The notes: generated by a model not told the origin, from the sequence alone. A stretch of 64,000 bases of DNA from Adiantum capillus-veneris (GCA_014529385.2 CM043966.1:108749087-108813086); one strand, 5' to 3'. Shown: positions 1 to 13,183, numbered from the stretch's first letter. Program-made: numbers and translations.

Positions 1-1449
<1,449 letters not shown>

Positions 1450-1960
1450 TTGTATGTTTTCTTCGTTATATCAAGATAGGTCTTGTGTGTCTCAAGCTTT
1501 GTGTCAACTACATAAGTTTAAGCTCTAGAGAGTTGGGCTATAGGGACGTATGATTTCAACCTCTTTGACATGCACTATTTTGGATTGTTTTTTCTTGGGA
1601 GGCGATATCTTGGGGATTATCGCTTGAGTGGCAGGGCTAAGAGTTGGTTTTGTGTTGTGAAACTCTTAGTCCCCCAATCAATAGTGCATTTGGTCTCTAT
1701 CATCCACATGCATCCTAGGTTTTTATTACCTTCCATAGCTCTAGCGACATGACCAAAAAGTCTTGACCTACAACCCCGTTGTCATAACTGACAGAAGTGT
1801 GCCCGATTCCAAAAATCATAGTTTTTTTCTTGTCGAGGTCCATGATTTGGATACTACTCTTAGATAGAGATGTCTTTCCTAATTGACACCACACCCCATA
1901 TGATAAGCAAATTATATTTAGGACCCGTGTCCAATAAGGAATTTTATAGCACTTTCCCAT
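1450..1960 (-). pseudogene. Retrotransposon protease fragment (retropepsin)
   Basis: Read on the minus strand, this stretch resembles the aspartic protease of a Ty3-type polyprotein. An LLDTG active-site motif has its Asp codon at 1929-1931. It is followed by a W-x-QLGK segment and, further on, by GCMWMIETKCTIDWGTKSF, which looks like the typical end of plant retroelement proteases. The pieces fall in different frames and contain stops, so it is decayed. It lies downstream (in the minus direction) of the integrase end at 1985, so it cannot be the protease of that polyprotein, which has its own near 10.7 kb. It is probably a truncated second element. Family placement is by eye. Confidence 0.5.
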
Positions 1961-1984
1961 AGGCGCTATTTAACTCATAGGGTA

Positions 1985-3245
1985 TCATAGAGGTGTGTCA
2001 GTGTCCAACCAATCATCATCTATTTCAACATGAAATGCATGTGTAACTCCAAGGTTAGCCTCTTGTTGGCGTCTTATACGTTGTTGTCCCTCCTTAGCCT
2101 TAGGTTGAGCTTGTATCTTCTTCAATTCTTCTTGTGCCTTGGCTGCCTTCTTTTTATGGATGGCATGTAGCTCCTCTTGGCTTAAAGGATCATAATATCT
2201 TTTAAATTTTCTCCCACTAAAGAATCCAATGGTTTCAAGTCCATCAAAAGTTTCCACACAAGTGGTACCTTGTGGGGTGATTTCACATACTCTATATGGT
2301 CCTTTCCCCGCATATTTTAACTTTTTCTTTTTGTTACGCACTCTGTACATAAGTACTTTATCACCAACATTGATATATTTCTTCTTTAGATGACGGTCAA
2401 ACCATCTCTTTCTCCACAAGTGCATTTTGCACAGCCAATTGCCTTTCTTCATCTAACCTCTCAAGGATATACAAATGCTCAACTAAAGTATCCTTCTTGT
2501 GAAGCTACCCATAGAGTAGGAATTACAAAATCCCATGGAATACCTTCTTCTTGGCCATATACCATTTTGAATGGTGTAAAATTAATAGCCACTTTGTAAG
2601 AAGTACAATAAGCCCATAGAGCTGAAGTCAGCTTCAAATTCCAAACTGTGTGATCAGCTTCCACTGTTTTGGTCAAGATAGAAATCAAGGTCTTGCTAGT
2701 GCTCTCAGCTTGGCCATTTGCTTGTGGATAATAAGGTGTATACTTACGGTGGGCTATCATGAAGTTTGTCATACGGTTCCTTTATCACTCCCTTTATAAA
2801 ATGAGTACCATTGTCACTCACAAGTTCAAAGGGACAACCAAATCTTGTAATAATTTTCTCAGAGGGAAACCTAGCAGTTGACCTTGCATCAGCCTTGCTT
2901 GTCGCCCAAGCTTCCACCCACTTTGTCACATAGTCAGTGGCAACAATTATATATCAAGATTGAGTGTTACAAGCTGCCGAAATAATCGGGTCTACAAAGT
3001 CTAAAGCCCATTTTTCAAATGGTTGAGTCACTTTAATAGGATGTAAGGGCATCTTATCCTTTTTTCTTGTGATCTCGGAACATTGGCATTCATCACACCC
3101 TTTTGCAAAAAGTGATGCATCTTTGAATAAGATAGGCCACCAATATCTTGATTGCAAAACCTTTCTAGCAGTTAGTTCCCTTGAGAAGTGTTCTCCGGCT
3201 AAACCCATGTGGGATTCTTGCAGTATGTATAAATACTCATCCTCA
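1985..3245 (-). pseudogene. Ty3/gypsy integrase, broken
   Basis: The integrase of the large gypsy element inserts element cDNA into the genome. From the N-terminal side: the zinc-binding H-H-C-C module at about 3245-3080 (ESHMGLAGEHF, then CDECQ); the catalytic core with Asp in WALDFVDP near 3000, Asp in VSDNGTHF near 2810 and Glu in NGQAES near 2705; then the C-terminal beta-barrel and tail at 2452-1985, rich in Lys and Gln. All three D, D, E residues survive. Frame changes near 2950, 2750 and 2460 separate the parts, so no continuous product is made. No chromodomain is evident. The stop at 1985 is taken as the polyprotein end. Confidence 0.85.
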
Positions 3246-3299
3246 CAAGCACAACGTCTGCAATTAGAGAATAAGGTTCACATTCCTTTAACACTTTTT

Positions 3300-3939
3300 G
3301 AGCTATATCCTTACGAGATCTTTGGGTGGAAAACCATTAACTAGAAAGTTCACAATCTTCTCACTCCATTCACACATGGTCGCGACTAGGAACATGGAAG
3401 TATCAGGCAATTCATCATCAATTCCAGGGGGCTTCACCATTGGGTATGCGAGACAAATGATCCTCCATGACATGTCTTTTACCAGGTCTCACCACAACGA
3501 AAATCAAACTCAAGAAGAGTTAACAACCACCATGTAATTATTCCCGTGGAACAAGGTTTATTTACTAGATATAGCAACACTTGATGATCAAAATAGAGAA
3601 AAACCTTGTTGGCAAGAAGGTAGTAGAAAAGTTTCTTCACTACATAAATCATAGCTAAACCTTTCCACTTTGTAGTGGAGTAGTTCCTTTCAGCATCATT
3701 TAACTAACGACTTGCAAAGCTAGTGTGGTAGTCCAATTTTTGTTCTTCTGGCTGAGCTAGAACACACCCAATAGAAAATTTTGATGCTTCAATATGCACA
3801 TGGGAAATTACATTCTAATCGGGACCTTGTAAGATGGGAGCACTTGTCAAGGTCTTTTTCAATGACTCATAAGCATGGTCACATTCTGCGGTCCAGTGGA
3901 ACTCAATAAGAAGTTTGTACAATGGATGAGATATCTCGG
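3300..3939 (-). pseudogene. Ty3/gypsy RNase H, broken
   Basis: This begins just after the RT/RNase H junction, with the FHWTAECDHAYESLKKTLTS stretch and SAPILQGPD at 3815-3935. It continues through an ASKFSIGCVLAQ segment, where the family usually has DAS at the first catalytic site, then NDAERNY, and a YLLANKVFLYFDHQ stretch matching the usual 'TDH' region. Stops are scattered throughout. Its upstream neighbour in the polyprotein is the RT at 8492-9290, now 4.5 kb away because of the inserted LTR element. Confidence 0.75.
3936..3939. other. Target-site duplication TCGG (left)
   Basis: TCGG at 3936-3939 is repeated at 8488-8491, directly flanking the inserted LTR element. Removing one copy plus the insert restores continuity of the gypsy RT/RNase H reading. 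A 4-bp duplication is short but typical for LTR elements (4-6 bp). Confidence 0.8.
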
Positions 3940-4948
3940 TGTCAGGGGATTTGTGTTCGAAAGGTGAGCCGGGAAGGCGCGGCGCCTCTGGCTGTGAGAG
4001 GTGTGTGGAAGACAGTTGCAGCAAACACAATGAATGTAGACAAAGCTTGAAATTAACAGCTTGAACAAGATCCTGAAGCTTGATTATCATTAACAATACC
4101 ACTTCTTTAATTAAATGTTAATTGAGGAGTTTAAGCTCCATACATCCATTTAACCTGCCTTAATTCAGATTATAATAGAGAAAATAACACTTCAACTATC
4201 TTGATGATGATAGTATTGAGATCGATGATAATGATGTTGTTATGCTTTCCCCTTTACCTTAATTGGCCTGCCAAGCTTTCCTTGATAATATTCCTCTCCT
4301 TCGTTCTTCCCGTGCTGCTTCAAGAGAGAGAGAGAGAGATGGTAGGATTAGAGTGGGCTATGGTGGCTTTGGTTAGATTGGCTATGGAAGCTTGGATTAG
4401 AGTGGGCTAGGGAAGATTGGATTAGAGTGGCCATGGAAGCTTGGCTTAGGATTAGAGTGCTCAAAGCTTATGGATTCCTCCTTGCTAATACAACAAAATA
4501 CAAAAACTTGAATCTCTCGTAATCAGTGCAGAATTAGCCTCTGTGTGTGAGACGCAAAAATGCTCAAAACGCCCTTTTCCTTCTCCCTAAGCGGCCCGTT
4601 TTTTCCAGAAACCTATTTTACAAAAAGTTTCTAGAATAGGACTTTTTTGGCCTCCCTCATGCAGAGATGTGAAGTCTCTCACACACTTTCCTTTTTACCA
4701 CTGACCACATGTCTTCCTCTACCCAAGTTGCCTTATATGTCCTAAGATCCCTTTCACATGTAAAAACTTTTCTTCAAGCATAATATCTCTATGCTTAGGC
4801 CTTCATAACTACATAAAGCATACATTTTCTGGATCTCCTTGCTTGTTTTCGAGCTTTGGTCACTGGTCAATAAATGTGTGAGCTTCAAATAGACTTTTTC
4901 TCCTTCTCTTTACTCTTTTTTCCATTGTGGAAGTGGAGTGGCACGACA
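3940..4948 (-). repeat. 3' LTR of the nested element
   Basis: Starts TGTCAGGGGA and ends GCACGACA on the plus strand. It matches 7515-8487 over its full length with substitutions and small indels. It contains a short GA tract (about 4323-4339) and a tandem stretch of GGATTAGAGTGG-type units (about 4347-4460). Confidence 0.88.
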
Positions 4949-4960
4949 TCCACCCCCTCT
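4949..4960 (-). other. Polypurine tract of the nested element
   Basis: On the minus strand it reads AGAGGGGGTGGA and directly abuts the 3' LTR, as expected for the plus-strand primer of an LTR retrotransposon. Confidence 0.75.
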
Positions 4961-5694
4961 GAACCCGCACAGCCTCCGGTCTGTGCCAACCGATCTTCAA
5001 TCTATATCTGCTATAATCGCCTTAAGCGGCTTGCCATCAAGATCACATAACTGGTAAGTATATGTAAAACAAGATAAGGCTTAAACCATATCATCAATGG
5101 TCTAACTCAATTATTTGGTAGATGTTCATCGCAAATCTTTGAACCATGTATGTCGTGTCTCCAAAGCATTCAATTATGAAAAACTTGTTCAGTGAACCCC
5201 GCTAGACTCAAGTGCTCCATTTAATGATGCACACGACTTGACCATCAGGCTCACTTTAGGGAACCCTGTCAAGCTCAAGTATGCCTTACTTTGTCTACAC
5301 ACGGAATAGCCGTCAAGTCCATAACTTCAAGTTCTGGTATCAGAACCAACTCAAAAGATGTGAAAATACTTTATCAATTGTCCAAATATGTCAACTGGAA
5401 GCTAGCCATATAAGATTATTGACCACAAAATCCAATACTCTTTTCTTGATAGCATAAATCCAAAAACAAAACCTAGTGCCAGGTAACCTGCTACAGGAAA
5501 ATAAATGATATCTCTGAATCTGCAAGTTGCTCTTCAATAGCTCCCAGGATCAAATGGGATAATAAGAAATTGCCCCAATAGTGGAGCAACATAATATCCA
5601 CGTAAGCACACGCATCCTGTATTAATCAACTTCATGAATTTTTGCTCCAAATATGCTATTCGAGGATCTAGCAGAAAGAAACCACAATATATAC

Positions 5695-7468
5695 TCAAAA
5701 ATATCCATCCGTAATGAACCTGCCTTTGAAGATCTCTCGAATCTCCTGGTCAAATATCATTAAGATCACATAGCATTGTTGGCCTCCGCAATATACTAGA
5801 GCTTCTCTTGAAGCATAGTGCAGCAACCACATCTCACAAAATTTTGGTAACTTAAGGTCGTTACCAGCAAGAATTAAAGAATTTTGACTCCCTTTTACTG
5901 GTAGCCAGGACATCATTGACATAAGAATTACTAGGAATAATTTCCAAATCCAGCCAGATTTGGCACATTGCCCAAGAAAACAAAAAATCATGTGCACTTT
6001 ATGCTGTATCAGGGATGATTTAGCAGCGTCACCCCCTCTAGCTTCATAGCCATCACAAAAAACCTTAGGACTTCCTGGACTTGTATCATCAGAGATATTT
6101 TTATCTGGTTTTTGAGGTTGATAATGAATAATAGCTTTATCCTGAAGACCTTCATCCATAACATCATTGGGAAAATCACCCTTAGAAGTCTCAACATTCA
6201 ACAAAGCTTTAGAAGTTGTCTCCTCTTGCAGCCCGTATATAAGCATAGATGTAAAATCCATGTCAATATCCTGTTCATAATCAGCATAATCAAGCAATCT
6301 TCATACTCATCCATATAATTCTTTGCTTCCTCATATGCATCCATGTTACTTAGAAATACATCATATCATTGCAAAGGATCATCTGGCACACCTTCTGAAG
6401 AGGTACTCACATCAGAAATATCTTCTATACTTTCATAACCATCTCCTTCAAATCTAGACAAGAAATGATCGATTATGGCATCTTCTTCCATGATAATAGC
6501 ATCTGCAAACATATGGTTAGTAGAAATCATAGGTTCATTGACATCCTCAAGCTCATCCTATGCTGGGTCCATAATTTTGGTCACTTCATCAGCTACTATG
6601 TATATAATAGCTTTGTTTATGCACTCATTTGCAACAAACATGTTGTCCTGCTCGGCTATAGTGAAAATAGTTTCATTAATATCCTGTAGAAGCTCATCTG
6701 CTTGATAAACTCCTTTAGAATAGCCCATATCAAGGTCAGCATCTTGTAAACCACTCGCTGTATAATCTATGTCTTCATTGAAACCATTATTGGAGGTAGC
6801 ATCCATGCGAGCAATCTTTGAAAAAAATTCATATAATTTTGTATCAATATTAAATTCATGGTTTACCTCTTCTTCGCTGCTCAAAATAAGTTCGTCTGAA
6901 ATTGAATCTGCTACTTTGAGCTCAGCATTTTCTTTGGCTTTGTTTCTTGTAGAAATATGCTCCCAGAATTCATCATAGTTGAGAAACTGCATATGATCCC
7001 CTTCACCTTTATAGAAAACAATCTGGCTTCGTTCGGTAATCTCTTCATTGCCAACTCAATAGTCCTTGAGCTTTCATGAACAAACCCATATGAAAAATAG
7101 TCCCACTGTGTGGGATATGTTTCTGCAAGTTCTTGAACCTTACCTTTAAATTCGGAGGTTACCACTTCTTCAAAACTCAAAATCATCCGATCTTCTGAAA
7201 TTCCTCGGCTCTTCATCTCCGCTTTATAGCATGCAAGGAGTCCATTTGGATCATGTCCTTGAAAAATTCCATACTGTTCATGTACGACATCAAGTGGCAT
7301 CTCCACTGCATCATCAATCTGCTCTTTCATCTTCATAGCTTTTACTGCTTTCAAACATCTTTGAACTAAGCCCAAAATTTTTGACAGATCTGTTGCTGCT
7401 AGATTTTTATCAAATCTATTGAGGTTGTAATCTTCAATAAACTGATTCAACTTTGCTGGAATCTCCAT
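5695..7468 (-). pseudogene. Unknown acidic ORF of the nested LTR element
   Basis: A coding-like stretch of about 590 codons begins at an ATG (7468) shortly inside the primer site. It runs through three frame segments: 7468 to about 7010, 6992 to 6558, and 6297 to 5695, with readable sequence between. The N-terminal part is mixed alpha-helical in character; the middle is very rich in Asp and Glu. Near codons 490-520 of the broken frame is a hydrophobic stretch (WIWKLFLVILMSMMSWL). I see no CCHC knuckle, protease, RT or integrase motif. It could be a diverged gag or a captured host sequence. I do not recognise the family and assign no function. The frame breaks mean this copy is dead. Confidence 0.55.
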
Positions 7469-7496
7469 CTTGTCCTCCCACCCTGGCTCATTTTCG

Positions 7497-7510
7497 CGTC
7501 GGGTTCACCA
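7497..7510 (-). other. Candidate primer-binding site
   Basis: On the minus strand this reads TGGTGAACCCGACG, starting with the TGG that pairs with a tRNA CCA end, 4 nt inside the 5' LTR. The rest resembles the 3' half of a tRNA T-arm and acceptor. I cannot say which tRNA. It differs from the Met-type site of the copia elements in this window. Confidence 0.6.
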
Positions 7511-7514
7511 AGAA

Positions 7515-7895
7515 TGCCGGGGGATTTTTGTTCGAAAGGTGAGTCGGGAAGGCACGGGGCCTTTGGCTATGAGAGGTGTGTGGAAGGCAGTTGCAGCAGA
7601 CACACTGAATGTAGACAAAGCCTGAAATTAATAGGTTGAACAAGATCCTGAAGCTTGATTATCATTAACAGTACCGCTTCTTTAATTAAATGTTAATTGA
7701 GGAGTTTAAGCTTCATACATCCGTTTAACCTGCCTGAATTCATATTATAATAAAGAAAATAACACTTCAACTATCTTGGTGATGATAGTATTGAGATCGA
7801 TGATGATGATTTTGTTATGCTTTCCCCTTTACCTTAATTGGCCTGCCAAGCTTGCCTTGATAATATTCCTCTCCTTTGTTCTTCCCGTGCTGCTT

Positions 7896-7943
<48 letters not shown>

Positions 7944-8487
7944 TAGGATTAGAGTGGGCTATGGTGTCTTTGGTTAGATTGGCTATGGAAGCTTGGATTA
8001 GAGTGGGCTAGGGAAGATTGGATTAGAGTGGATATGGAAGATTGGCTTAGGATTAGAGTGCTCAAAGCTTATGGCTTCCTCCCCGCTAATACAGCAGAAT
8101 ACGAAAACTTGAATATCTCCTTCTCCCTTCGCGGCCCGTTTTGTCCAGAAACCTGTTTTACAAAAAAAATTAGAATAGGACGTTTTCAGCCTCCCTCATG
8201 CAGAGATGTGAAGTCTTTCACACACTTTCCTTTTTACCACTGACCATATGTCTTCCTCTACCCAAGTTGCCTTATATGTCCTAAGAGCCCTTCCACATGT
8301 AAAACCTTTTCTTCAAGCATAAAATCTCTACGCTTAGGCCTTCATAACCACATAAAGCAGACATTTTCTGGATCTCCTTGCTTGTTTTCGAGCCCTGGTC
8401 ACTACTCAATAAATGTGTGAGCTTTAAATAGACTTTTTCTGCTTCTCTTTACTCTTTTTTCCATCGTGGAAGCGGAGCGGCACGACA
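7515..8487 (-). repeat. 5' LTR of the nested element
   Basis: A 973-bp partner of 3940-4948. It begins TGCCGGGGGA and ends GCACGACA on the plus strand. Its GA tract (7898-7940) is clearly longer than the same tract in the other LTR, so the microsatellite changed length after insertion. Confidence 0.88.
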
Positions 8488-8491
8488 TCGG

Positions 8492-9290
8492 CAAAGTTTT
8501 AAATAAACCTTCGATAATAACCAACATGGTCCATAAACCTTTGAACTCCTTTATAGTTTGTAGGTAGTGGCAAATCAACAATGGCTTTAATTTTGCTCTC
8601 ATCTGTGGAAATCCCATTTTTGGACACTATATGTCCTAAGATGACTCCGTGTTTAACCCAAAATTGGCATTTGAAAGGGTTTAAGGAGATGCGATACAGT
8701 CTGTATTTCTCAAACACTTTTTGTAAACATGATATATGTTCCTTCCAAGAGGAATAAACACAAAGGTCATCTAAGAAAGCTTCACAAAACTCCCTCAAAT
8801 ATTCTCTAAAAGGAGTGTTTATTAATACTTGGAAGATAGGAGGGGAATTGGTTAAGCTAGAAGCCATAACACAAAATGCAAACGCTCCAAATTTGGTTAT
8901 AAAATCCGTTTTAGCTTGGTCCTCTAGTGCAATTGTGATTTGATTGTAGCCAGAGTACCCATCTAAAAAGCTATAATCTTTCTTCCCTGGAACTCTTTCA
9001 AGAACATGTTCTGAATATGGAAAGGGGTAATGATCTCTCCTAGTGGCGGCATTGACCTTCTGAGATCCACTCACACTCTAAGTTTCTCGTTCTTTTTTGG
9101 CACAATAATTATTGGAGACACCCATTTTGAGTTTTCAATAGGGTATATAAATCCGCATTTGACAAGCTTTTGAATCTCTTCTTGAACAATTTTTGCATAC
9201 TTAGGATTCATTGGGTAGGGTCATTGCAGGACTGGTTTAGCCATGCTATTCATGGGAATTGTGTGTTGCACCACGAAAGGTGGGACACCT
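8492..9290 (-). pseudogene. Ty3/gypsy reverse transcriptase, broken
   Basis: This RT would copy element RNA to cDNA. On the minus strand it begins near 9245 with a PYPMNPKYAKIVQEEIQKL segment, then WVSPIIIVPKKN, VDLR, and a long open stretch from 9074 with DGYSGYNQI and the catalytic FLDD motif (Asp codons at 8766-8771; the family usually has YLDD or YIDD). It ends with FMDHVGYYRRFI at a stop, immediately before the inserted LTR element. The thumb and RNase H continue at 3939 and below. A frameshift near 9074 and several stops show that it is dead. Confidence 0.88.
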
Positions 9291-10289
9291 TTCATATCAT
9301 GATATGGTCAAGAAAATATATCCTTGCATTCCTTGAGAAGGTCTTTAAGTACATATTCCTCAGTCTCTCTCAGATCTTAGGCAATGAAAACAGGTTTGGA
9401 CTCCTCACCAAGGTCTGCTAAGTCTAATCATAGACTCCATTACTTCCATTGATAGGTGTTCTCTGGGCCCTTGTATACACAACCTTACGTTCCTCTGTGG
9501 TGTAGGATTTGAAATGATCAAGTGCAGGGTGTAAGTCTGTGGGGTCTTGTCGCTTCCTTTTGTTGTTGAGCTAACTCTCGATTTTCTTGTCTCCTTATGA
9601 TACGGCTCAGCTTTAGTTTCTCTGTAGCTTCTAGCTATGCATTTTCAATGGGTTATGGACTACATCACATAACACTTTGAAGGTATTCACCCCATTTATT
9701 TACTAGGTTTCGATGAGCATCACATGCCCCTATATAATCAAGCAATTATGCTCTAGGTTCCTTTTCATTTATCCTGTCATGCAATATCGTCGCCTCTTAT
9801 ATCTCTTACTCTTCTTGTCTAATTTTTTATTACGGACGATCTCCACTGAAGAGTCCCTAGATGAATCACTACTCGTGTCTTCTCCCCTCCCGGAAAGATT
9901 GTCATCTCGGGTACCGCTGGCCTTGAATGGTTTGTCGTCACATTTGCACCAATATTTAACTCATATTATTTGTCCTTAGAGTCGATTTCAATTGATGATT
10001 CTGACTCCAAATTGTGTTGGCTGTAGTCTTGTGAGACACTATTGGTTCCAATGTTAGTCAAACCTTCATCTTGTTGGTCACCAGAAGATATATACATTGC
10101 TCGTCTCATATTTAAGGGTACGAGGTGGAATTTCATCCCCCTCGGGTGTTACCCAGGTCATCCCCTTATTTCCCCAAGTGTCTATGGCTACTACTAGGTG
10201 GATCGAATCTACATTGTCAAACTAAGTCATCCTAGGTAGAACATCCATATAAGGAGAATCTTCCCCAACATCAGTGTCCATTTTACACG
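9291..10289 (-). pseudogene. Ty3/gypsy protease-RT linker region
   Basis: This lies between the recognisable protease and RT of the large gypsy element. No domain can be named. Acidic and polar stretches in broken frames fit a polyprotein linker. It is called only from its position. Confidence 0.45.
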
Positions 10290-10760
10290 TGTAACAATAC
10301 TACGATGGGGCCGAGTGAACTATTGTGTCACATCTATGATCAATTATAAATCAGTTTCCTAGAGTATGCACCCGACCAGTTACAAGATCAACTTGAATGA
10401 CAAAATCTTGGAACTGCAAGTAGACATGTTTTTTAGACCAGTCATGCACCATTTTTTCTTCCCTCATGAAAGGACGTCCTAAGATCATCTCAGATGAAGA
10501 AGCGTGCTTGGAAAAATCCATAACAATGAAGGTACTCCTTATTTTGTGTCCAACGACATTGATCTTGAGATCTTATAGCATCCCAATAGGTTTAACGATA
10601 GTCACATTGGCCATCTTTACCACCATGTTTGTAGTTCCAAGGTGAGGTCTTCCCATAGTTTCTCAACAAGTTTTAGTCACAATGCTAACCCCAGCTCCAT
10701 CATCAAGGATTCTCTTTACAATTAATCCTTTGGTAATGACTGATATGGTCGCATTGGATT
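10290..10760 (-). pseudogene. Ty3/gypsy aspartic protease, broken
   Basis: On the minus strand an ILDDGAGVSIV segment (active-site codons at 10691-10710) matches the retropepsin DTGA/DSGA signature with the middle residue changed to Asp. It is followed by the hydrophobic core and a MILGRPFMREEK segment, the typical ILGRPF motif near the protease C-terminus. Three in-frame stops interrupt about 150 codons. In an intact element this enzyme cleaves the polyprotein. Position between gag and RT fits Ty3/gypsy order. Confidence 0.82.
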
Positions 10761-11321
10761 CATCGCCTTCAACGTATTGTCCCAACTTGTTATCAGGTAT
10801 TTCAACAACAGAGTTCTCATCTAGGTTGGGTCGTGGATCTAAGTGTTTTTCCTATATTGGCATCTCCCTAGCTGCATCCATCTGTGCAAGTTGTGGTAGC
10901 GCAACTTTCAGTTCTCCATTGAGGAAAACTCGAAGAGCTAAGAATAGCTTGGAATCTCCATATAGTATGGACATGATGGTGGTTCTAACTTCTGAAGCCA
11001 TGAAACCCATCAATTTGGCATATTTAATGGCAACTTTTGGACTTCAATCCCTTGATGTGTGGAATATGGGATCTCCATTTCTTTGATAGGGTCAGGTAGT
11101 CCCTCTGTAAACATCCTCTCGAACAAGAAGGGAGTACACCCACTTTCCCATGACTTTAAGTCACTTTCTTCTTGGATAATACTTGGTACGGCTAATGGTC
11201 TATGGAATTTGTGAGGTTGCTTTTGAGTAGGGAACAATGTGTCGGTAATCTGGATCTACCTAGGTGTTGGCTTTAGATCCCTTTGGATCTCTTCTACCAA
11301 CTCATTAATTTCTTAACTCGC
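10761..11321 (-). pseudogene. Ty3/gypsy gag-protease junction
   Basis: Broken coding sequence lies between the solo LTR insertion point and the protease. Readable pieces include ELVEEIQRDLKPTPR just below 11300 and a 75-codon open stretch at 11010-11237. The reading from above 12259 (IEEIER) carries on into this stretch (VKK) when the solo LTR and one copy of the CTCGC duplication are ignored, which supports a common origin. Confidence 0.6.
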
Positions 11322-12258
11322 TGTTTGCGGATCGCCGCGACGGACGTCCATAGCATAGCTCTCAAGCATCAACATAAAATTATCGATACAGGGGAAGCGA
11401 CTCGGATGAGGCATGGAAACTCACTAGGATGTCAACCCTAATGAAGTGAACTCAAAGAGATGCAACTACTAACTCTACAAGAAAATTGATCGCACTAAGC
11501 AAAGTAATCTGCCTATGTCCTTCTACACAGCTCTACAGTCATCACGCCCATTCACCATGCATATCTATTCGGAATCGCACGAAACTTGAAGGGAAGCTAC
11601 AGGGGACTATCATGAACATATTCTATCACTGTCACAGCATTCTGAGAAGGTACAACGATCGCGATCGTTCGTCCCAAAGTACACAAAAACAGTAAATGAT
11701 TGATCCTAAAGGGTCGTTTTTAGGTCCCTAAAGCCTCTCCTAGGGTCAAAACAACATAAAATACGCATATAAACACTCAAAACAGCGATTTAAGGCCTAA
11801 ACGGATGCGTTTGAAACCTTCACCGAATCTGAATGCTTACACTTGAATGAAAGAGCAGAGTAAGAGGATCACAATGCAAGAAACAAAACTGAATTTGGAT
11901 TACCATAGCCACAATGGCGATAATTACAAGTTGGAGCAAGAAGAAGCTCTCTATGCATACAACAATAGTCACTTGTCTTCAAAAAGATAATGTCCCCTTT
12001 CCCACTAACCTTAGTGTATTATATACCTAGGGCTTTCTAAAGTGGCCGGCGGCCAACTTCTCATGGACCTTTACATACATCATTGAAAAAATTACATCTT
12101 TGACTCAGACTTTACATAGACGATTGTCATTAGACTTTTACAAGGTTTGATGTATTAAACATAGGAAAAATAATGTGACCACATCAAAACTTTGGCCGGA
12201 TGACCCAACGGGCGCCTTGGCTAGGTGGGAACTTGTATGTTGTTATCACCTCCAAACA
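11322..12258. repeat. Solo LTR with 5-bp TSD (CTCGC)
   Basis: A 937-bp LTR-like repeat starts TGTTTGCGGA and ends CCAAACA. It is directly flanked on both sides by CTCGC (11317-11321 and 12259-12263). It closely resembles 16095-16986. No internal domain accompanies it, so it is best read as a solo LTR left by recombination between two LTRs. It interrupts the gag-protease part of the large gypsy element. The TG/CA ends and perfect duplication make the limits firm. Orientation is uncertain. Confidence 0.85.
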
Positions 12259-12263
12259 CTCGC

Positions 12264-13183
12264 TCAATCTCCTCTATAGGGTTTGGGTAAGTTCCTATCT
12301 TCTTCTTGGATCTTGGCCATTGTGGCTCATGACAATCTTTCTTGTTTGTTTCTTTACTAGTGGTCGTTTTAGTCTCCATGGTTTCACCTGAATCCGAATC
12401 CTCTTCAGCGTCATTCATATATATGGGGTCATCACCAGTCCCTATGTTGGTCTTTGCATTAGGGTTTGACTTTGCTGCTTTTTGCGATCTCTTCCTTCAT
12501 GTTTTTTTCTTCTTCTGAGATTGGGAAATTGATCATGTGTCTCTTTCTCCAAGAATATAATTTTGGTTTTCGAGCATCGATCATGTGAGTACATTTACTT
12601 GTACCACATGCGTCCTTTGTGTTGGCTCCTCAGTAACCTCAATTAAATTCAATGACATTATCTTTGGTACATTTTGGATTATTAGGACATTGGGCAATCA
12701 AATGATCTATGCCACATTAATTACACATGAGTATATGCATTATAGATGTGCTCACTTGATTGGTTTGCATTAGTGTGGCATTCTTTTGTAGCCTAATACG
12801 AGACTCGGCTACACGATGTGGACCTCCACACTCATAGCATTGAAGAGGTGGTCTCTTGGCAGTGTAATTGATAATTTGGCCTCTTGCAGCAAGAGTAGTT
12901 ACTTGATAGACAACTTTAACTTGTCCCCAATAGTCCTCCATGTAGTATTGTGGACTTCTTCAAGTGCATCAATCCCATAGGTAACATTAGGGTATATATC
13001 TTCCTCATAGCCTTCCAAACAAGTAGTAGATGACTCACAACCCACTTGATTCAAAAAAGTGATTCTTGAATATGGGAGTTGCAGTCCTAGCAGGGGAGGT
13101 GGTAATGGTGTTGTTTGAACAACATTTTGGGCCCTAGGGACCATGTGTTGTGACATTTGTTCAAGAGGTGGGTCCAGCATCAA
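12264..13183 (-). pseudogene. Ty3/gypsy gag C-terminal part with zinc knuckle
   Basis: On the minus strand, open stretches at 12899-13183, 12717-12941 and 12264-12418 carry a CYECGGPHRVAE segment near 12835. This is the start of a nucleic-acid-binding CCHC knuckle whose last Cys appears as Ser. Downstream is a charged, Glu/Lys/Ser-rich tail. The frame changes between pieces. It continues gag from 13500-14910. Confidence 0.6.

Larger units (their letters stand above)
3940..8487 (-). mobile_element. Non-autonomous LTR retrotransposon inserted in gypsy RT/RNase H
   Basis: A 4,548-bp element with two long terminal repeats (3940-4948 and 7515-8487), oriented on the minus strand. Its parts are consistent: each LTR starts TG and ends CA, a 4-bp TSD (TCGG) flanks it, a primer-site candidate lies 4 nt inside the 5' LTR (7497-7510), and a polypurine tract abuts the 3' LTR (4949-4960). 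The internal 2.6 kb has no protease, RT, RNase H or integrase. It carries instead one long, acidic, broken ORF of unknown function (5695-7468). It must have relied on enzymes of another element. The class is that of large non-autonomous LTR derivatives; its partner is unknown. Confidence 0.88.

Noticed and set aside
5330-5350. TGGTATCAGAACC near 5335 as a Met-type primer site
   Set aside because: It lies about 390 bp from the LTR end, on the strand opposite to the element's coding sense. The LTR ends, polypurine tract and primer site all fit a minus-strand element instead.
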